Under the pieces are notes generated by a model, which saw only the letters and a program-made list of their open reading frames with translations, was not told the origin of the DNA and did not search any database. Below, piece after piece: positions 16,765 through 26,683 of a stretch of DNA of 64,000 bases. The stretch is from UBA1858 sp964636225 (GTDB lineage Bacteria; Pseudomonadota; Gammaproteobacteria; UBA4575), in the NCBI GenBank assembly GCA_964636225.1, contig CAZWQM010000002.1, positions 62,001-126,000 on the forward strand, read 5' to 3'. A program made the translations under genes and the position numbers. Each line of letters opens with the position of its first letter. Position 1 is the stretch's first letter.

Positions 16765-18768
16765 TTAAAGTAATGGCGCAATCACTAAACTCACAATCGC
16801 CATCACGTTAATTAAAATATTCATTGAAGGGCCGGAAGTGTCTTTAAAGGGATCACCCACGGTGTCCCCGACGACCACGGCTTTATGTACCTCAGACCCT
16901 TTGCCTCCCAGATAGCCTTTTTCGACATATTTTTTGGCATTGTCCCAAGCGCCGCCTGAATTGGCCATCATCAATGCTAATAAAACACAGCAGAGTAAGG
17001 CGCCCCCCAGCATGCCCCCCAGTGCTTGAGGTCCTAGACCAAAACCTACTAACACGGGTGCAATGACGGCCAGGCATCCTGGCAATACCATTTTCTTTAA
17101 TGCTGCCGTTGTGGCGATATTTATGCAACGTACCGTGTCGGGTTTGGCGGTGCCCTGAAGCAAACCAGGAATTTCTTTGAATTGACGACGGATTTCTTTA
17201 ATCATGGAAAAAGCGGCATCGCCGACCGCAGTCATGGTCAATGAGGCAACAATAAACGGGAATACACCGCCAATAAACAACCCAATCAGCACGCGAGGTT
17301 CACGCAAATCCAGACTGATACTATTTCCATGCTTGTTTATCTCACTAATAAAAGCAGTGATGATGGCCAATGCCGCCAATGCGGCGGCACCTATAGCAAA
17401 GCCTTTTCCGATCGCGGCTGTGGTATTTCCAACCTCATCCAGGCTATCAGTAATGTCGCGTGTATTCTTTCCCAGATTGGCCATTTCAGCAATGCCACCA
17501 GCATTATCTGCAACCGGACCGTATGCATCGATGGCCATAGTAATTCCGACCGTTGCCAGCATGCCCACAGCGGCAATGCCCACGCCGTACAGGCTGGCCC
17601 ATTCATTGGCAAAAAATATGATGGCGGCAATCGTCAGCACGGGAACCAATACGGACTGCATTCCTGTCGCCAGACCGGAAATCATCACTGTGGCGGGCCC
17701 GGTTTCTCCTCCGGCTGCAATTTTGCGCACCGGCGCGCCCCCTGTGTAGTATTCCGTCACCAGACCAATAATAATGCCGCCAACCGTTCCGCTGAGTACG
17801 GCTACCCACACACCCTTCGAGAGTGCCAGGTAATCAATGCAGAAATAAGCGGCGATAATAAAAAGCACGGCCGCAGAAAATGTTCCCAGACGAAGCGCAT
17901 TGGTGGGGGCCATATTGACCTGAACTTTAACCAGAAGAATTCCCAGCAAGGAACAAATTAAACCCATTGATGCGAGTCCTAATGGTAAAAACATCAACGC
18001 TTCCTGTGGACCTAGATTATCCAATGTGCTGGTACCCAGAGTGGTTGCAATGGCAATGGTAGCGATAATGGATCCGCAATAGGATTCAAAAATGTCAGAT
18101 CCCATGCCGGCGACATCGCCGACGTTGTCACCCACGTTATCTGCGATGACGCCAGGATTGCGCGGATCGTCTTCCGGAATGCCGGCTTCAACTTTACCCA
18201 CCAGGTCCGCACCTACATCAGCACTTTTGGTGTAAATACCACCTCCCACACGGGAAAATAGCGCCACTGTTGAAGCCCCCATACCAAAGCCATGAATAAT
18301 ATGCGCGGTTTCCGGGTTTGAACCAAACAATATATATAAGAGTCCCAGCCCAAGCAGACCCATGGAAGCCACGGTCAGACCCATTATTGAGCCACCCAGA
18401 AACGCGATATCCAGCGCGGCATCCAGTCCTTTTTGATTGGCTGCAACGGTGGTTCTAACATTGGCGCGAGTAGCTGCGTGCATGCCGATGTAACCGGCGG
18501 CAGCGGAACACAGGGCGCCTAAAACGAATGCACCCGCGGTCATTGCACCCAGGTCTGAAAAGTAAATGGCCAGTGCGACAAGCAGTGCAAAAATAAACAA
18601 TATGGAATATTCGCGGCGCATAAAGGCCATTGCGCCCAGGTGAATTTCATTGGCAATGTCTTTTACTCTACCTTCGCCGGGGGAGGCGCGTAACACCAAG
18701 CGAAAAATAATATAGGCGGCCAGTAGACCAAAAACACCCAAAGCAAAAGGTAATTGATGTAAAAACAT
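16765..18768 (-). CDS. hppA: Membrane-bound proton/sodium-translocating pyrophosphatase
   Basis: The 667-residue polytopic inner-membrane enzyme couples PPi hydrolysis to ion pumping. The acidic PPi/Mg loop DVGADLVGKVE is present, as are GNTTAAIGKG (around residue 450) and the late DTVGDPFKDTSGPS loop. An Ala, not Lys, follows GNTT, which is the signature of the potassium-dependent class. The pumped ion (H+ or Na+) cannot be decided from this alone. It is divergent from mrdA across 192 nt. In methylotrophs such enzymes recycle energy from PPi; that link is inference here. Confidence 0.95.
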   Translation of the reverse strand: MFLHQLPFALGVFGLLAAYIIFRLVLRASPGEGRVKDIANEIHLGAMAFMRREYSILFIFALLVALAIYFSDLGAMTAGAFVLGALCSAAAGYIGMHAATRANVRTTVAANQKGLDAALDIAFLGGSIMGLTVASMGLLGLGLLYILFGSNPETAHIIHGFGMGASTVALFSRVGGGIYTKSADVGADLVGKVEAGIPEDDPRNPGVIADNVGDNVGDVAGMGSDIFESYCGSIIATIAIATTLGTSTLDNLGPQEALMFLPLGLASMGLICSLLGILLVKVQVNMAPTNALRLGTFSAAVLFIIAAYFCIDYLALSKGVWVAVLSGTVGGIIIGLVTEYYTGGAPVRKIAAGGETGPATVMISGLATGMQSVLVPVLTIAAIIFFANEWASLYGVGIAAVGMLATVGITMAIDAYGPVADNAGGIAEMANLGKNTRDITDSLDEVGNTTAAIGKGFAIGAAALAALAIITAFISEINKHGNSISLDLREPRVLIGLFIGGVFPFIVASLTMTAVGDAAFSMIKEIRRQFKEIPGLLQGTAKPDTVRCINIATTAALKKMVLPGCLAVIAPVLVGFGLGPQALGGMLGGALLCCVLLALMMANSGGAWDNAKKYVEKGYLGGKGSEVHKAVVVGDTVGDPFKDTSGPSMNILINVMAIVSLVIAPLL

Positions 18769-18960
18769 GGTTAGTTAACTCCCGATAGTTAGAGTCGAAT
18801 CCTGTACACTCCGCATAGAAGCATTGTGAATGCAAAGATCCGGACGATTTATTATTATTTTCACTAACTTTTTATCATCTACGCGGAACAGTATATAACG
18901 TATTGATATGCGACAGCCAATGAGTTCTATACTGATGACTGATTACTTACTTTTATTGAT
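18769..18960. promoter_or_regulatory. Divergent promoter region hppA / mrdA
   Basis: This 192-nt gap separates the divergently read hppA and mrdA, so it should hold both promoters. No confident -35/-10 pair, operator repeat or riboswitch-like fold was recognised. The mrdA ATG has no purine-rich ribosome-binding site in front of it (the preceding bases are TTTTATTGAT), which is unusual compared with its neighbours. Confidence 0.4.
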
Positions 18961-20838
18961 ATGGCGCGTCGAGTAACGCTTAAAAATCTCAGACGGGAAA
19001 CCCTTATTTTCAGGGAGCGGGCAGTATTGTCTGCCATGCTGGTTGCGGGGACTTTTATCATACTGTTAGCGCGTCTGTATGATTTGCAAATCACAAATTA
19101 CACGCACTACCAAACATTATCTCATGATAATCGTGTACGTGTTTTTCCCGTACCACCCACACGTGGATTGATTCTGGACAGGAACGGGGAAGTCCTGGCC
19201 GATAATGCACCTAACTACCAATTGGTCGTAACGCCCTCACAGGTTAAAGACATGACGGGTTTGATAGAAAGTTTATCTGAGTTCATAGATATCAAAGAAC
19301 ATGAACTGGAACGCTTTAATAAAACCGTCAAGCGCATGCAGTCATTTCAGAAGGTACCACTCAAATTTAACTTAACAGAAGAGGAAGTGGCTAAATTTGC
19401 AGTCAATCAATATCGTTATTCTGGCGTTGAAATTACTGCACATTCGACACGTTATTATCCGCAGAAAAACAGTTTTGCACATGCGTTAGGTTATGTTGGG
19501 CGTATTAATGAAAGAGAACTGGGTATGCTGGACAAACAGAAATATCAGGGGACCAGTCATATAGGCAAAGTGGGCATTGAAAAACGATATGAAGAAACGT
19601 TGCACGGTGAGGTCGGTTACCAGCATGTAGAAATTAATGCTCAAGGGCGATCTCTGCGTGTTTTAAAGACACAGCCGTCTACCCCGGGAGCCGACATTCA
19701 GTTGTCATTAATTGCTCGCTTACAGGAAGTGGCACAGGATGCCTTGGGTGATGAAAGTGGTGCGATTGTTGCCATTGATCCCAATAATGGTGACGTGCTG
19801 GCATTTGTCAGTCAGCCCGATTATGACCCCAATTTATTCGTGAATGGTATTGGTCAGAATACTTACTCTGAGTTGCGTGATGACAAACAGCGACCATTAT
19901 TTAATCGTGCATTGATTGGACAATATCCTCCAGGTTCCACCATTAAACCCATCGTTGCTCTGGCTGGGTTGCAATATGGCGTGACATGGCCTGAGAAAAA
20001 AATGTATGCCGGGCCTTACTTTCAGTTGCCAGGCAAAGAGCGTAAGTATCGTGACTGGAAAAAAGGAGGTCACGGTATAGTCAATATGTACAGTGCTATT
20101 GCGCAATCCTGTGATGTTTATTTTTATGAGCTGGGTGATGAATTGGGTGTAGATCGAATGCACGAGTTTCTGACCCAGTTCGGTTTGGGTGGACTGACAC
20201 TTTTGGATACCGTGGGAGAGGTAAAAGGTCTCATTCCTTCATCAAGTTGGAAGTTGGCTGCACGTGGACAGCCCTGGTATCCGGGTGAAACAATCATTAC
20301 CAGTATTGGCCAGGGTTATATGCTGACAACACCACTGCAATTAGCTGTAATGACAGCATATATTGCCAATCACGGTACTATGTATCAGCCTCGCTTTGTA
20401 CGTGCAGAGCGTCCGGCTGGAAGTAATGAGTTTGCACAGAAGCAGCCCATACCCTTGCCAGATGTGAAGGTAAAGGAGTCGAGTTACTGGCTGGTCATTG
20501 AAAAGGCTATGCTTGATGTTGTGAACGCGCCCAATGGTACTGCCAGACGTATTGGGCTTGATTCGCCCTATAAAATAGCCGGAAAAACCGGTACTGCACA
20601 GGTGTTTGGTATTGCTCAGGATGAAGAATATGACAAAGATAACGTTCCAAAACATCTGCAGGATCATGCGCTGTTTATCGCCTATGCGCCGGTTGAACAA
20701 CCACAGATTGCGGTCTCTGTGGTAGTTGAAAATGGCGGCAGTGGAAGTGGTGCCGCCGCACCGGTGGCACGTAAAATACTGGATGCCTACCTGATCGATG
20801 AAAATTCGGCAAAAGGAAAACAAATTGTCGGTCACTAA
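18961..20838 (+). CDS. mrdA: Penicillin-binding protein 2 (elongasome transpeptidase)
   Basis: Class B transpeptidase that cross-links new peptidoglycan along the lateral wall together with RodA. The 625-residue protein has one N-terminal membrane helix (about residues 22-42), the dimerisation/pedestal region starting PPTRGLILDRNGEVLA, and the transpeptidase domain. Active-site motifs are Ser326 in PPGSTIKP, SCD in AQSCDVYFYELG and KTGTAQVFG. It begins the plus-strand elongation cluster and overlaps the rodA start. Length is normal for the family. Confidence 0.97.
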   Translation: MARRVTLKNLRRETLIFRERAVLSAMLVAGTFIILLARLYDLQITNYTHYQTLSHDNRVRVFPVPPTRGLILDRNGEVLADNAPNYQLVVTPSQVKDMTGLIESLSEFIDIKEHELERFNKTVKRMQSFQKVPLKFNLTEEEVAKFAVNQYRYSGVEITAHSTRYYPQKNSFAHALGYVGRINERELGMLDKQKYQGTSHIGKVGIEKRYEETLHGEVGYQHVEINAQGRSLRVLKTQPSTPGADIQLSLIARLQEVAQDALGDESGAIVAIDPNNGDVLAFVSQPDYDPNLFVNGIGQNTYSELRDDKQRPLFNRALIGQYPPGSTIKPIVALAGLQYGVTWPEKKMYAGPYFQLPGKERKYRDWKKGGHGIVNMYSAIAQSCDVYFYELGDELGVDRMHEFLTQFGLGGLTLLDTVGEVKGLIPSSSWKLAARGQPWYPGETIITSIGQGYMLTTPLQLAVMTAYIANHGTMYQPRFVRAERPAGSNEFAQKQPIPLPDVKVKESSYWLVIEKAMLDVVNAPNGTARRIGLDSPYKIAGKTGTAQVFGIAQDEEYDKDNVPKHLQDHALFIAYAPVEQPQIAVSVVVENGGSGSGAAAPVARKILDAYLIDENSAKGKQIVGH

Positions 20839-21946
20839 AACTAGCTTGTATGAGCATCCGCTGAGAGTGATATATGACTTTCTGAAAGTTGATACAGCGC
20901 TATTTATGGCACTTCTTATTTTATGCTTGAGTGGTTTGGTGGTATTATATAGTGCCAGCGGCGGTGATTTGCATGCTATTGAGCGTCAGTTGATCAGGCT
21001 GGCGATAGGGTTTGCCGGCCTGTTATTGTTTGCACAAATTCCTGTCGATCAGCTACGAAGCTGGTCTCTATGGTTATATGTCACTGGAGTCGCTCTGCTG
21101 ATTTTAGTGTTGGTACTTGGTGAAACAGGTAAAGGCGCGCAACGTTGGTTAAATCTCGGTTTTGTGCGTTTTCAGCCTTCTGAGTTGATGAAAATCTGGG
21201 TGCCGATGATGATGGCCTGGTATTACTCCAAGCAAGCATTGCCACCTAGCCTGAAAGATATATTCATTGGTTTTGTGATATTGATGGTCCCGGCCGTACT
21301 GATTGTCAAGCAACCGGATCTGGGTACTTCCATACTGGTGACCGGTGCTGGATTATTTGTGATTTTTCTGTCTGGAATTCGCTATCGCGTGATTGCGGTT
21401 TTCCTGGGTCTGCTGATGGCCTCTGCGCCGTTGCTCTGGTTTAATCTTCGTGACTACCAGCGCGGACGTATTTTGACTTTGCTGGACCCGGAAAGAGATC
21501 CGCTGGGTGCGGGCTATCATATTATTCAGTCCAAAATCGCCATTGGTTCCGGCGGTATCTATGGCCGAGGATGGCAAAACGGTACCCAGTCCCAACTTGA
21601 TTTTATTCCGGAAAGATCGACTGACTTTATTTTTTCAGTACTGAGTGAGGAATTTGGATTTCTTGGAACTTCGCTGTTAATCATGGTCTACTTATTTATT
21701 GTCGTGCGCGGGCTGGTAATTTCTTCGCGTGCACAAACCTGCTATGCGCGCCTGTTGGGCGGAGCGATAAGCTTGTCATTTTTTTCTTATGTATTTGTTA
21801 ATATTGGAATGGTGTCTGGATTGTTGCCTGTAGTAGGAGTGCCATTGCCGTTGATTAGCTATGGCGGTACCTCTATGGTAACTTTGTTGACCATGTTTGG
21901 AATATTAATGTCTATCCATTCACACAGAAAATTATTAGGCCATTGA
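20825..21946 (+). CDS. mrdB: Rod shape-determining glycosyltransferase RodA
   Basis: SEDS-family lipid II polymerase working with PBP2. The 373-residue product has ten or so membrane helices and the family loops: KGAQRWLNLGFVRFQPSELMK, LVKQPDLGTS, and the C-terminal GVPLPLISYGGTSM. I place the start at TTG 20825 because AAAGGA lies seven bases upstream; an ATG at 20798 would add nine residues but has no ribosome-binding site. Either start overlaps the mrdA end. The stop TGA is shared with the TTG start of mltB. Confidence 0.95.
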   Translation: MSVTKTSLYEHPLRVIYDFLKVDTALFMALLILCLSGLVVLYSASGGDLHAIERQLIRLAIGFAGLLLFAQIPVDQLRSWSLWLYVTGVALLILVLVLGETGKGAQRWLNLGFVRFQPSELMKIWVPMMMAWYYSKQALPPSLKDIFIGFVILMVPAVLIVKQPDLGTSILVTGAGLFVIFLSGIRYRVIAVFLGLLMASAPLLWFNLRDYQRGRILTLLDPERDPLGAGYHIIQSKIAIGSGGIYGRGWQNGTQSQLDFIPERSTDFIFSVLSEEFGFLGTSLLIMVYLFIVVRGLVISSRAQTCYARLLGGAISLSFFSYVFVNIGMVSGLLPVVGVPLPLISYGGTSMVTLLTMFGILMSIHSHRKLLGH

Positions 21947-22950
21947 AACCTCTTCACTTAACAATTCTGACGTTGCTGTTATTGTGGCAACCGGCTAATG
22001 TTTTCGCGAAATCCTATTACGCGCGTGAAGACGTACAGGATTTTATTCAGCGAATGATGGATGAGCATGGCTTTGAACATGCCGAGCTGGAACGATTATT
22101 TAAAAGCGTAGAACAACAGGAACAGGTACTGGAGGCAATTGCCTCTCCTGCGGAGCGCAAAAAAAAGTGGTTTGAGTATCGGCCAATTTTTTTGCAGCAG
22201 CAGCGTATTAATGCAGGCGTAAAATTCTGGCGGGAAAATCAGGCGGTACTGCAACAGGCCGAACAAATGTACGGGGTGCCGGCAGAAATCATTGTCGCGA
22301 TAATTGGCGTAGAGACATTTTACGGAAGAATTACCGGTAATCATCGCGTATTTGATAGTCTGGTCACGTTGGGTTTCGGTTACCCCCAGCGCGGCAAATT
22401 TTTTCTTGGGGAATTGGAGCACTACTTATTAATGTGTCGTGAAGAAGGCTTTGATCCTGTCTCATTGAAAGGTTCTTATGCGGGTGCCATGGGTGTCAGT
22501 CAGTTTATATCTAGCAGTTACCGGCGTTATTCAGTGGATCAGGATGAAGATGGTAAGCGTGACCTATGGAACAATAATGAGGACATTATTGGCAGTGTGG
22601 CTAATTACTTTAAGGCTCATGGATGGCAAAAAGATCAGCCGATTGCCAGTCTGGCACAATTTGAAGGAGATGAGAGTGCGGTGGACGAATCCAATCGTCT
22701 TAAGCCCGGTATTTCTTACTCAGAGTTAATTAAACAAGGCTTTAAAACTAATGATTCCATCGATGATAACGAACTGGTCTCATTATTTGTAATGGATGCT
22801 AATAAATATAAAAAAGAATACTGGATAGGCCGACATAATTTTTATGTCATTACTCGATACAACCACAGCCATATGTATGCCATGGCGGCATATCAGCTCA
22901 GTCAGGAAATTAAAAATCAATGGAATATGACAGCGCAAAGCGCAAACTAG
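21943..22950 (+). CDS. mltB: Membrane-bound lytic murein transglycosylase B
   Basis: Cleaves glycan strands to 1,6-anhydromuropeptides in the periplasm. The 335-residue precursor has a signal peptide ending NVFA and no lipobox, so it resembles soluble Slt35-like forms. The catalytic Glu124 is in IGVETFYGRITG, followed by YAGAMGVSQFISSSY and the calcium-site-like DQDEDGKRD. The start is a TTG overlapping the rodA stop (TTGA), a sign of coupling. It supplies anhydro-MurNAc fragments that amgK-murU, about 12 kb away, can recycle. Confidence 0.95.
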   Translation: MKPLHLTILTLLLLWQPANVFAKSYYAREDVQDFIQRMMDEHGFEHAELERLFKSVEQQEQVLEAIASPAERKKKWFEYRPIFLQQQRINAGVKFWRENQAVLQQAEQMYGVPAEIIVAIIGVETFYGRITGNHRVFDSLVTLGFGYPQRGKFFLGELEHYLLMCREEGFDPVSLKGSYAGAMGVSQFISSSYRRYSVDQDEDGKRDLWNNNEDIIGSVANYFKAHGWQKDQPIASLAQFEGDESAVDESNRLKPGISYSELIKQGFKTNDSIDDNELVSLFVMDANKYKKEYWIGRHNFYVITRYNHSHMYAMAAYQLSQEIKNQWNMTAQSAN

Positions 22951-23843
22951 GCAATCGCATTAAAATAATAGGAGTGTGTCTGGCTTGTGTGGTGATGGTA
23001 TCCGCGTGTAGCACACCCCATACCAGAAAAGACTCCGCGCCAAAAAAGCCTTCGACACGAATTGATCGCGCTGAAAAGGTTATTCCTAAAATTGAACCCA
23101 GAAGTAAGTACGGCAATCCGGATTCCTATGTTGTATTTGGCCAGCGGTATTATGTTTTACCTAGTGCCAACGGCTATATGGAACAGGGCATCGCTTCCTG
23201 GTATGGAACAAAATTTCATGGGCGTCGAACATCAAGCGGCGAAACTTACGATATGTATGCAATGACGGCTGCACATAAAACACTGCCTTTGCCTACTTAT
23301 GCGCGTGTAACAAATAAAAGAAATGGGCGTTCTATCATTGTAAGAATTAATGATCGGGGCCCGTTTCATGAAAACAGAATTATAGATCTGTCTTATGCGG
23401 CTGCCACCAAACTTGGAATTGTTACTACCGGAACAGGGCTGGTCGAGGTGCGGGCGATTGATCCGCGTCAAAGTTCACTGGCAATTAAGTCGAATAAGAC
23501 TAATAAGCCTGCCTTACCCGAAGATGTTGTTGATGTGGCAGAGCCCGCATCCAGTGTTGAAATCTTCGAGCCATTACAAAATGCAAAAGAAGTTGAAAAA
23601 AATCTTGCCATTTATGTTCAGTTGGGAGCATTTCGCAGCAAGGAAAATGCTTACAAGTTGCGAAATCAGTACGCGGCCTATCAGCTTGGCAAAATCCAGG
23701 TCAATCAGCAGGTGTTTGAAAATGAACCGATCTATAAAGTATGGGTGGGTCCGTTGAGTACCGTTGAAGAATCTGACAGTGTGGTTGGAAAAATTACCAA
23801 ACTGGGTCATGTCGAATACAAAATAGTGTTTGAAAATCAGTAA
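22920..23843 (+). CDS. rlpA: RlpA septal-ring lytic transglycosylase lipoprotein
   Basis: The 307-residue protein has a signal with lipobox VSAC, the double-psi beta-barrel domain (GIASWYGTKFHGRRTSSGE ... INDRGPF) with family catalytic Asp/His-like residues, and a C-terminal SPOR domain (IYVQLGAFRSKENA, about residues 225-305) that binds denuded glycan at the septum. RlpA in Pseudomonas cleaves such denuded strands. It overlaps mltB by 31 nt in another frame and precedes dacA by 34 nt. Confidence 0.95.
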   Translation: MEYDSAKRKLGNRIKIIGVCLACVVMVSACSTPHTRKDSAPKKPSTRIDRAEKVIPKIEPRSKYGNPDSYVVFGQRYYVLPSANGYMEQGIASWYGTKFHGRRTSSGETYDMYAMTAAHKTLPLPTYARVTNKRNGRSIIVRINDRGPFHENRIIDLSYAAATKLGIVTTGTGLVEVRAIDPRQSSLAIKSNKTNKPALPEDVVDVAEPASSVEIFEPLQNAKEVEKNLAIYVQLGAFRSKENAYKLRNQYAAYQLGKIQVNQQVFENEPIYKVWVGPLSTVEESDSVVGKITKLGHVEYKIVFENQ

Positions 23844-23877
23844 TCCCCTTTAATTAATAATCCCTAAATAAATATTC

Positions 23878-25026
23878 ATGAAAAAATTTTTAAATCACTT
23901 TCTTTCTGTTTTCCTATTCTCACTTGTCGTTATTACTGCAGCAGGCGCGGAGCCTGTGCCAATTCCAAAAGCACCTTTGATTAGTGCCAAAGGTTACATT
24001 TTGCTGGATCACAATACAGGCACTGTTATCTTGGAAAAAAATGCAGATGAAAGAAATGATCCGGCAAGTATCACTAAACTCATGACGGCCTATGTGATAT
24101 ATAAAGTGCTTTCCGAAGGCCAGCTTCAGCTTGATGATGAAGTGTTAATTAGTGAAAAAGCCTGGCGTGCGATTGGTTCACGTATGTTTGTTGAAGTTGG
24201 CAAGCGCGTCAAGGTGGATGATGTGCTTCAAGGGCTAATTGTGCAGTCCGGAAATGATGCCAGCATTGCATTGGCCGAACACATTGCTGGCAGTGAAGAT
24301 GCTTTTGTCGGCATGATGAATATTGAAGCAGCGCGATTAGGGTTGGTTAGTTCTCACTTTAATAATGTTACTGGCTTGACGCATCAACAACACTTTATGA
24401 CGGCGAGGGATATTGCTACGCTGAGCAGTGCTATTATTCGTGATTTTCCTGAACAATATAAACGCTACTCGCAAAAAGAGTTCACTTATAACGGAATTAC
24501 TCAATCCAACCGGAATATATTATTGTGGCGCGATCCCACGGTTGATGGTTTAAAAACCGGGCATACGGATGCAGCTAAATATTGTCTGGCCTCTTCCGCT
24601 AAACGCGATGATATGCGTCTGGTGTCAGTCGTTTTAGGCGCTACTTCTGCCGAAGCAAGAGCGACACATTCTCAGGCGTTGCTGAATTATGGGTTCAGAT
24701 TTTTTGAAACTCATCAGCTGTATAAAGCAGGTCAGGAACTTATAAAAAAGCGCGCATGGTATGGTGCTAAAAAAGAAGTCAGTCTTGGAGTTAAGGAAGA
24801 TATTGTCACTACAATTCCACGTGGACGTTACAATGATTTGAAACCGTTCATACAGGTAGCCTCGCAACTTGAAGCGCCTATAGAATTAAATCAGCCGATG
24901 GGAAAGGTTGTGATCAATCTGGATGATGCCAAGTATGTTGAAGTTGAACTGGTTGCACTGGAATCTGTCACTGAGGGAGGAATCTTGCAGAAAATTAGTG
25001 ATTATGTGATGAGTTATTTTGAATGA
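23878..25026 (+). CDS. dacA: D-alanyl-D-alanine carboxypeptidase (PBP5/6 type)
   Basis: Trims the terminal D-Ala of stem pentapeptides in the periplasm. The 382-residue precursor has a signal peptide (about residues 1-24), active-site Ser64 and Lys67 in SITKLM, Ser124-Gly-Asn in QSGNDAS and the KTGH motif in VDGLKTGHTDAA. The C-terminal beta domain ends in an amphipathic helix (KISDYVMSYFE), the usual membrane anchor. It is followed 11 nt later by the D-amino-acid transaminase gene, which makes D-amino acids for the same pathway. Confidence 0.97.
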   Translation: MKKFLNHFLSVFLFSLVVITAAGAEPVPIPKAPLISAKGYILLDHNTGTVILEKNADERNDPASITKLMTAYVIYKVLSEGQLQLDDEVLISEKAWRAIGSRMFVEVGKRVKVDDVLQGLIVQSGNDASIALAEHIAGSEDAFVGMMNIEAARLGLVSSHFNNVTGLTHQQHFMTARDIATLSSAIIRDFPEQYKRYSQKEFTYNGITQSNRNILLWRDPTVDGLKTGHTDAAKYCLASSAKRDDMRLVSVVLGATSAEARATHSQALLNYGFRFFETHQLYKAGQELIKKRAWYGAKKEVSLGVKEDIVTTIPRGRYNDLKPFIQVASQLEAPIELNQPMGKVVINLDDAKYVEVELVALESVTEGGILQKISDYVMSYFE

Positions 25027-25037
25027 GGGTGCTCTGA

Positions 25038-25871
25038 ATGAGTCTGGCTTATTTGAATGGAGATTATCTGCCGCTGGAAGAATGTAAAGTTCCTGTACTT
25101 GATCGTGGATTTATATTTGGTGATGCTATTTACGAGTTAATTCCAGTATACAATTCTAAGCCTTTTTATCTTGAAGCTCATTTGGAAAGATTGGTACGAA
25201 GCATGGAACATGTTGGCATCTGTAATCCTTATGACCATGCTGCTTGGATACAAATCATTAATAAGCTGGTGCAAGCTTCAGGTATGGAACAGTTGTCAGT
25301 TTATCTTCAGGTCACGCGCGGTGTGGCTCGACGTGATCATGCCTATCCTGCGGATACGGCACCCACCGTATTTGGCATGGCAAATCCGTGGCCAGCAGTA
25401 AATCCAGATATGCATGTAAAAGGACTGAGTGCGGTGACCGTAAATGATATTCGATGGGATCGTTGTGATATCAAAGTTACCAGTCTGTTGGCTAACGTTA
25501 TGATGAAGCAGAGGGCTATAGAGAGTCAGGCAGATGAAGCTATTATTATACGCAACGACTTTGTTCTTGAAGGATCAGCGACTAATGTATTTATTGTTAA
25601 AAGTGGACAAGTGATGACGGCGCCTAGAAACAATCTGATACTGCCAGGAATTACGCGCAAGATTGTGGTAGATATATTAAATGAAAATAATATTCCGCTG
25701 CTGGAACAGGCCGCTACTCGGCAACAACTGGAACAGGCCGATGAAGTCTGGATTACTAGCTCAACCAAAGATTGTGCACCGGTGACAACTATTGATGGTC
25801 ATCCCGTGGGTAACGGCAAACCCGGAGAATTATGCAAAACGGTATTCAGTTTATTTCAAGAGCGTAAGTAA
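25038..25871 (+). CDS. dat: D-amino-acid aminotransferase (class IV PLP enzyme)
   Basis: The 277-residue fold-type IV transaminase has the PLP lysine Lys146 in DIKVTSLL, the early VLDRGFIFGDAIYE and the phosphate-binding EGSATNVFIVK and ILPGITRK segments. Placement between dacA and ybeD, and the Dat-like RGFIFGDAIYELIPVYNSKPFYLEAHLERL start, favour D-Ala/D-Glu transamination over branched-chain substrates. Its stop overlaps the ybeD start (TAATG). Substrate choice remains an inference. Confidence 0.88.
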   Translation: MSLAYLNGDYLPLEECKVPVLDRGFIFGDAIYELIPVYNSKPFYLEAHLERLVRSMEHVGICNPYDHAAWIQIINKLVQASGMEQLSVYLQVTRGVARRDHAYPADTAPTVFGMANPWPAVNPDMHVKGLSAVTVNDIRWDRCDIKVTSLLANVMMKQRAIESQADEAIIIRNDFVLEGSATNVFIVKSGQVMTAPRNNLILPGITRKIVVDILNENNIPLLEQAATRQQLEQADEVWITSSTKDCAPVTTIDGHPVGNGKPGELCKTVFSLFQERK

Positions 25872-26179
25872 TGTCTGAATTGAATGGGTCTTCTAACGGA
25901 CATGGCAATGGATGTGCCGAAGAGCCTCAAGGATTAGTGTTTCCCTGTGATTTTCCGTTAAAAATGTTTGGTAAAAATACTCTTCACTTTATTGCTGCAG
26001 TTGAAAAAACAGTTGAACAATTTGTGCCAAGAGAAGATTGGTCATCCGCTAAAACTACACCAAGTAAGAACGATAACTATGTTAGTTATACCATTGTTAT
26101 CATTGCTCGCGATCGAGAGCAGCTTAATAAAGTTTGCGCGGCCGTGACAAACTGTCCTGAAGTGATCATGGCACTGTAA
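25871..26179 (+). CDS. ybeD: DUF493 family protein YbeD
   Basis: The 102-residue protein has the YbeD/DUF493 ferredoxin-like core (FPCDFPLKMFG ... YVSYTIVIIARDREQL ... VIMAL). A Ser/Asn/Gly-rich head of about 20 residues precedes it. In E. coli ybeD lies between dacA and lipB and its function is not firmly established, though lipoate regulation was proposed. Here its start overlaps the dat stop, but lipB is 6.4 kb away behind a block of accessory and broken genes. Confidence 0.92.
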   Translation: MSELNGSSNGHGNGCAEEPQGLVFPCDFPLKMFGKNTLHFIAAVEKTVEQFVPREDWSSAKTTPSKNDNYVSYTIVIIARDREQLNKVCAAVTNCPEVIMAL

Positions 26180-26205
26180 TTTAGATTTTTAAATGATCCT
26201 GAGAG

Positions 26206-26575
26206 ATGTCAAATCTTAACGATCCAAGAGTTCTATTTGCTGCAGAGCGCACTCTATTGGCATGGAATAGAACAAGTCTTTCGCTAATGGCATTTGGTTT
26301 TTTAATAGAGCGCTTTGGATTGTTTCTTGAGTTGTCAGGTCTGTAGGAAATTAAAGTTTTCAGCGCCACATCTCTTTTTTGTGGGTATATCATTTGTTTT
26401 GTTAGCAGCTTGTATGGCTTTTTATTCAATCAGGCAGCATAAGCGAATACTTAAATCACTGCGGCAGAATGAAATTCCGACTGGGTATAATCTTCATGCG
26501 GGGATTGTTGTAAATGGCATTGTTGGTTTTTTGGGTTTTGCTCTGTGTCTGTATTTAATAAGAGAATTTATATGA
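26206..26575 (+). pseudogene. DUF202 (YidH-like) membrane protein, frameshifted
   Basis: The first frame (26206-26346) encodes DPRVLFAAERTLLAWNRTSL and then MAFGFLIERFGLFLE, the hallmark start of DUF202 membrane proteins, and stops at TAG 26344. The rest of the family pattern continues in the +1 frame (KLKFSAPHLFFVGISFVLLA ... VVNGIVGFLGFALCLYLI) to 26575. A single-base indel near 26330-26346 explains both halves. The product would have had three membrane helices. The function of the family is unknown. It is the first gene after ybeD in the inserted block. Confidence 0.75.
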
Positions 26576-26683
26576 TCACTTGTGAGTGATAAGCAATTAT
26601 TCATGGAAGAAAAGTTATGAATAATGCGATAAAAGTAACAGTTGTGCAGCATATGGATTAGATTCAAAGTTAGTTTGGTTTAT

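Noticed and set aside
17329..17961. A 210-codon open frame antisense to hppA
   Set aside because: It lies wholly inside the well-supported hppA gene, has low-complexity composition without known motifs and no ribosome-binding site.
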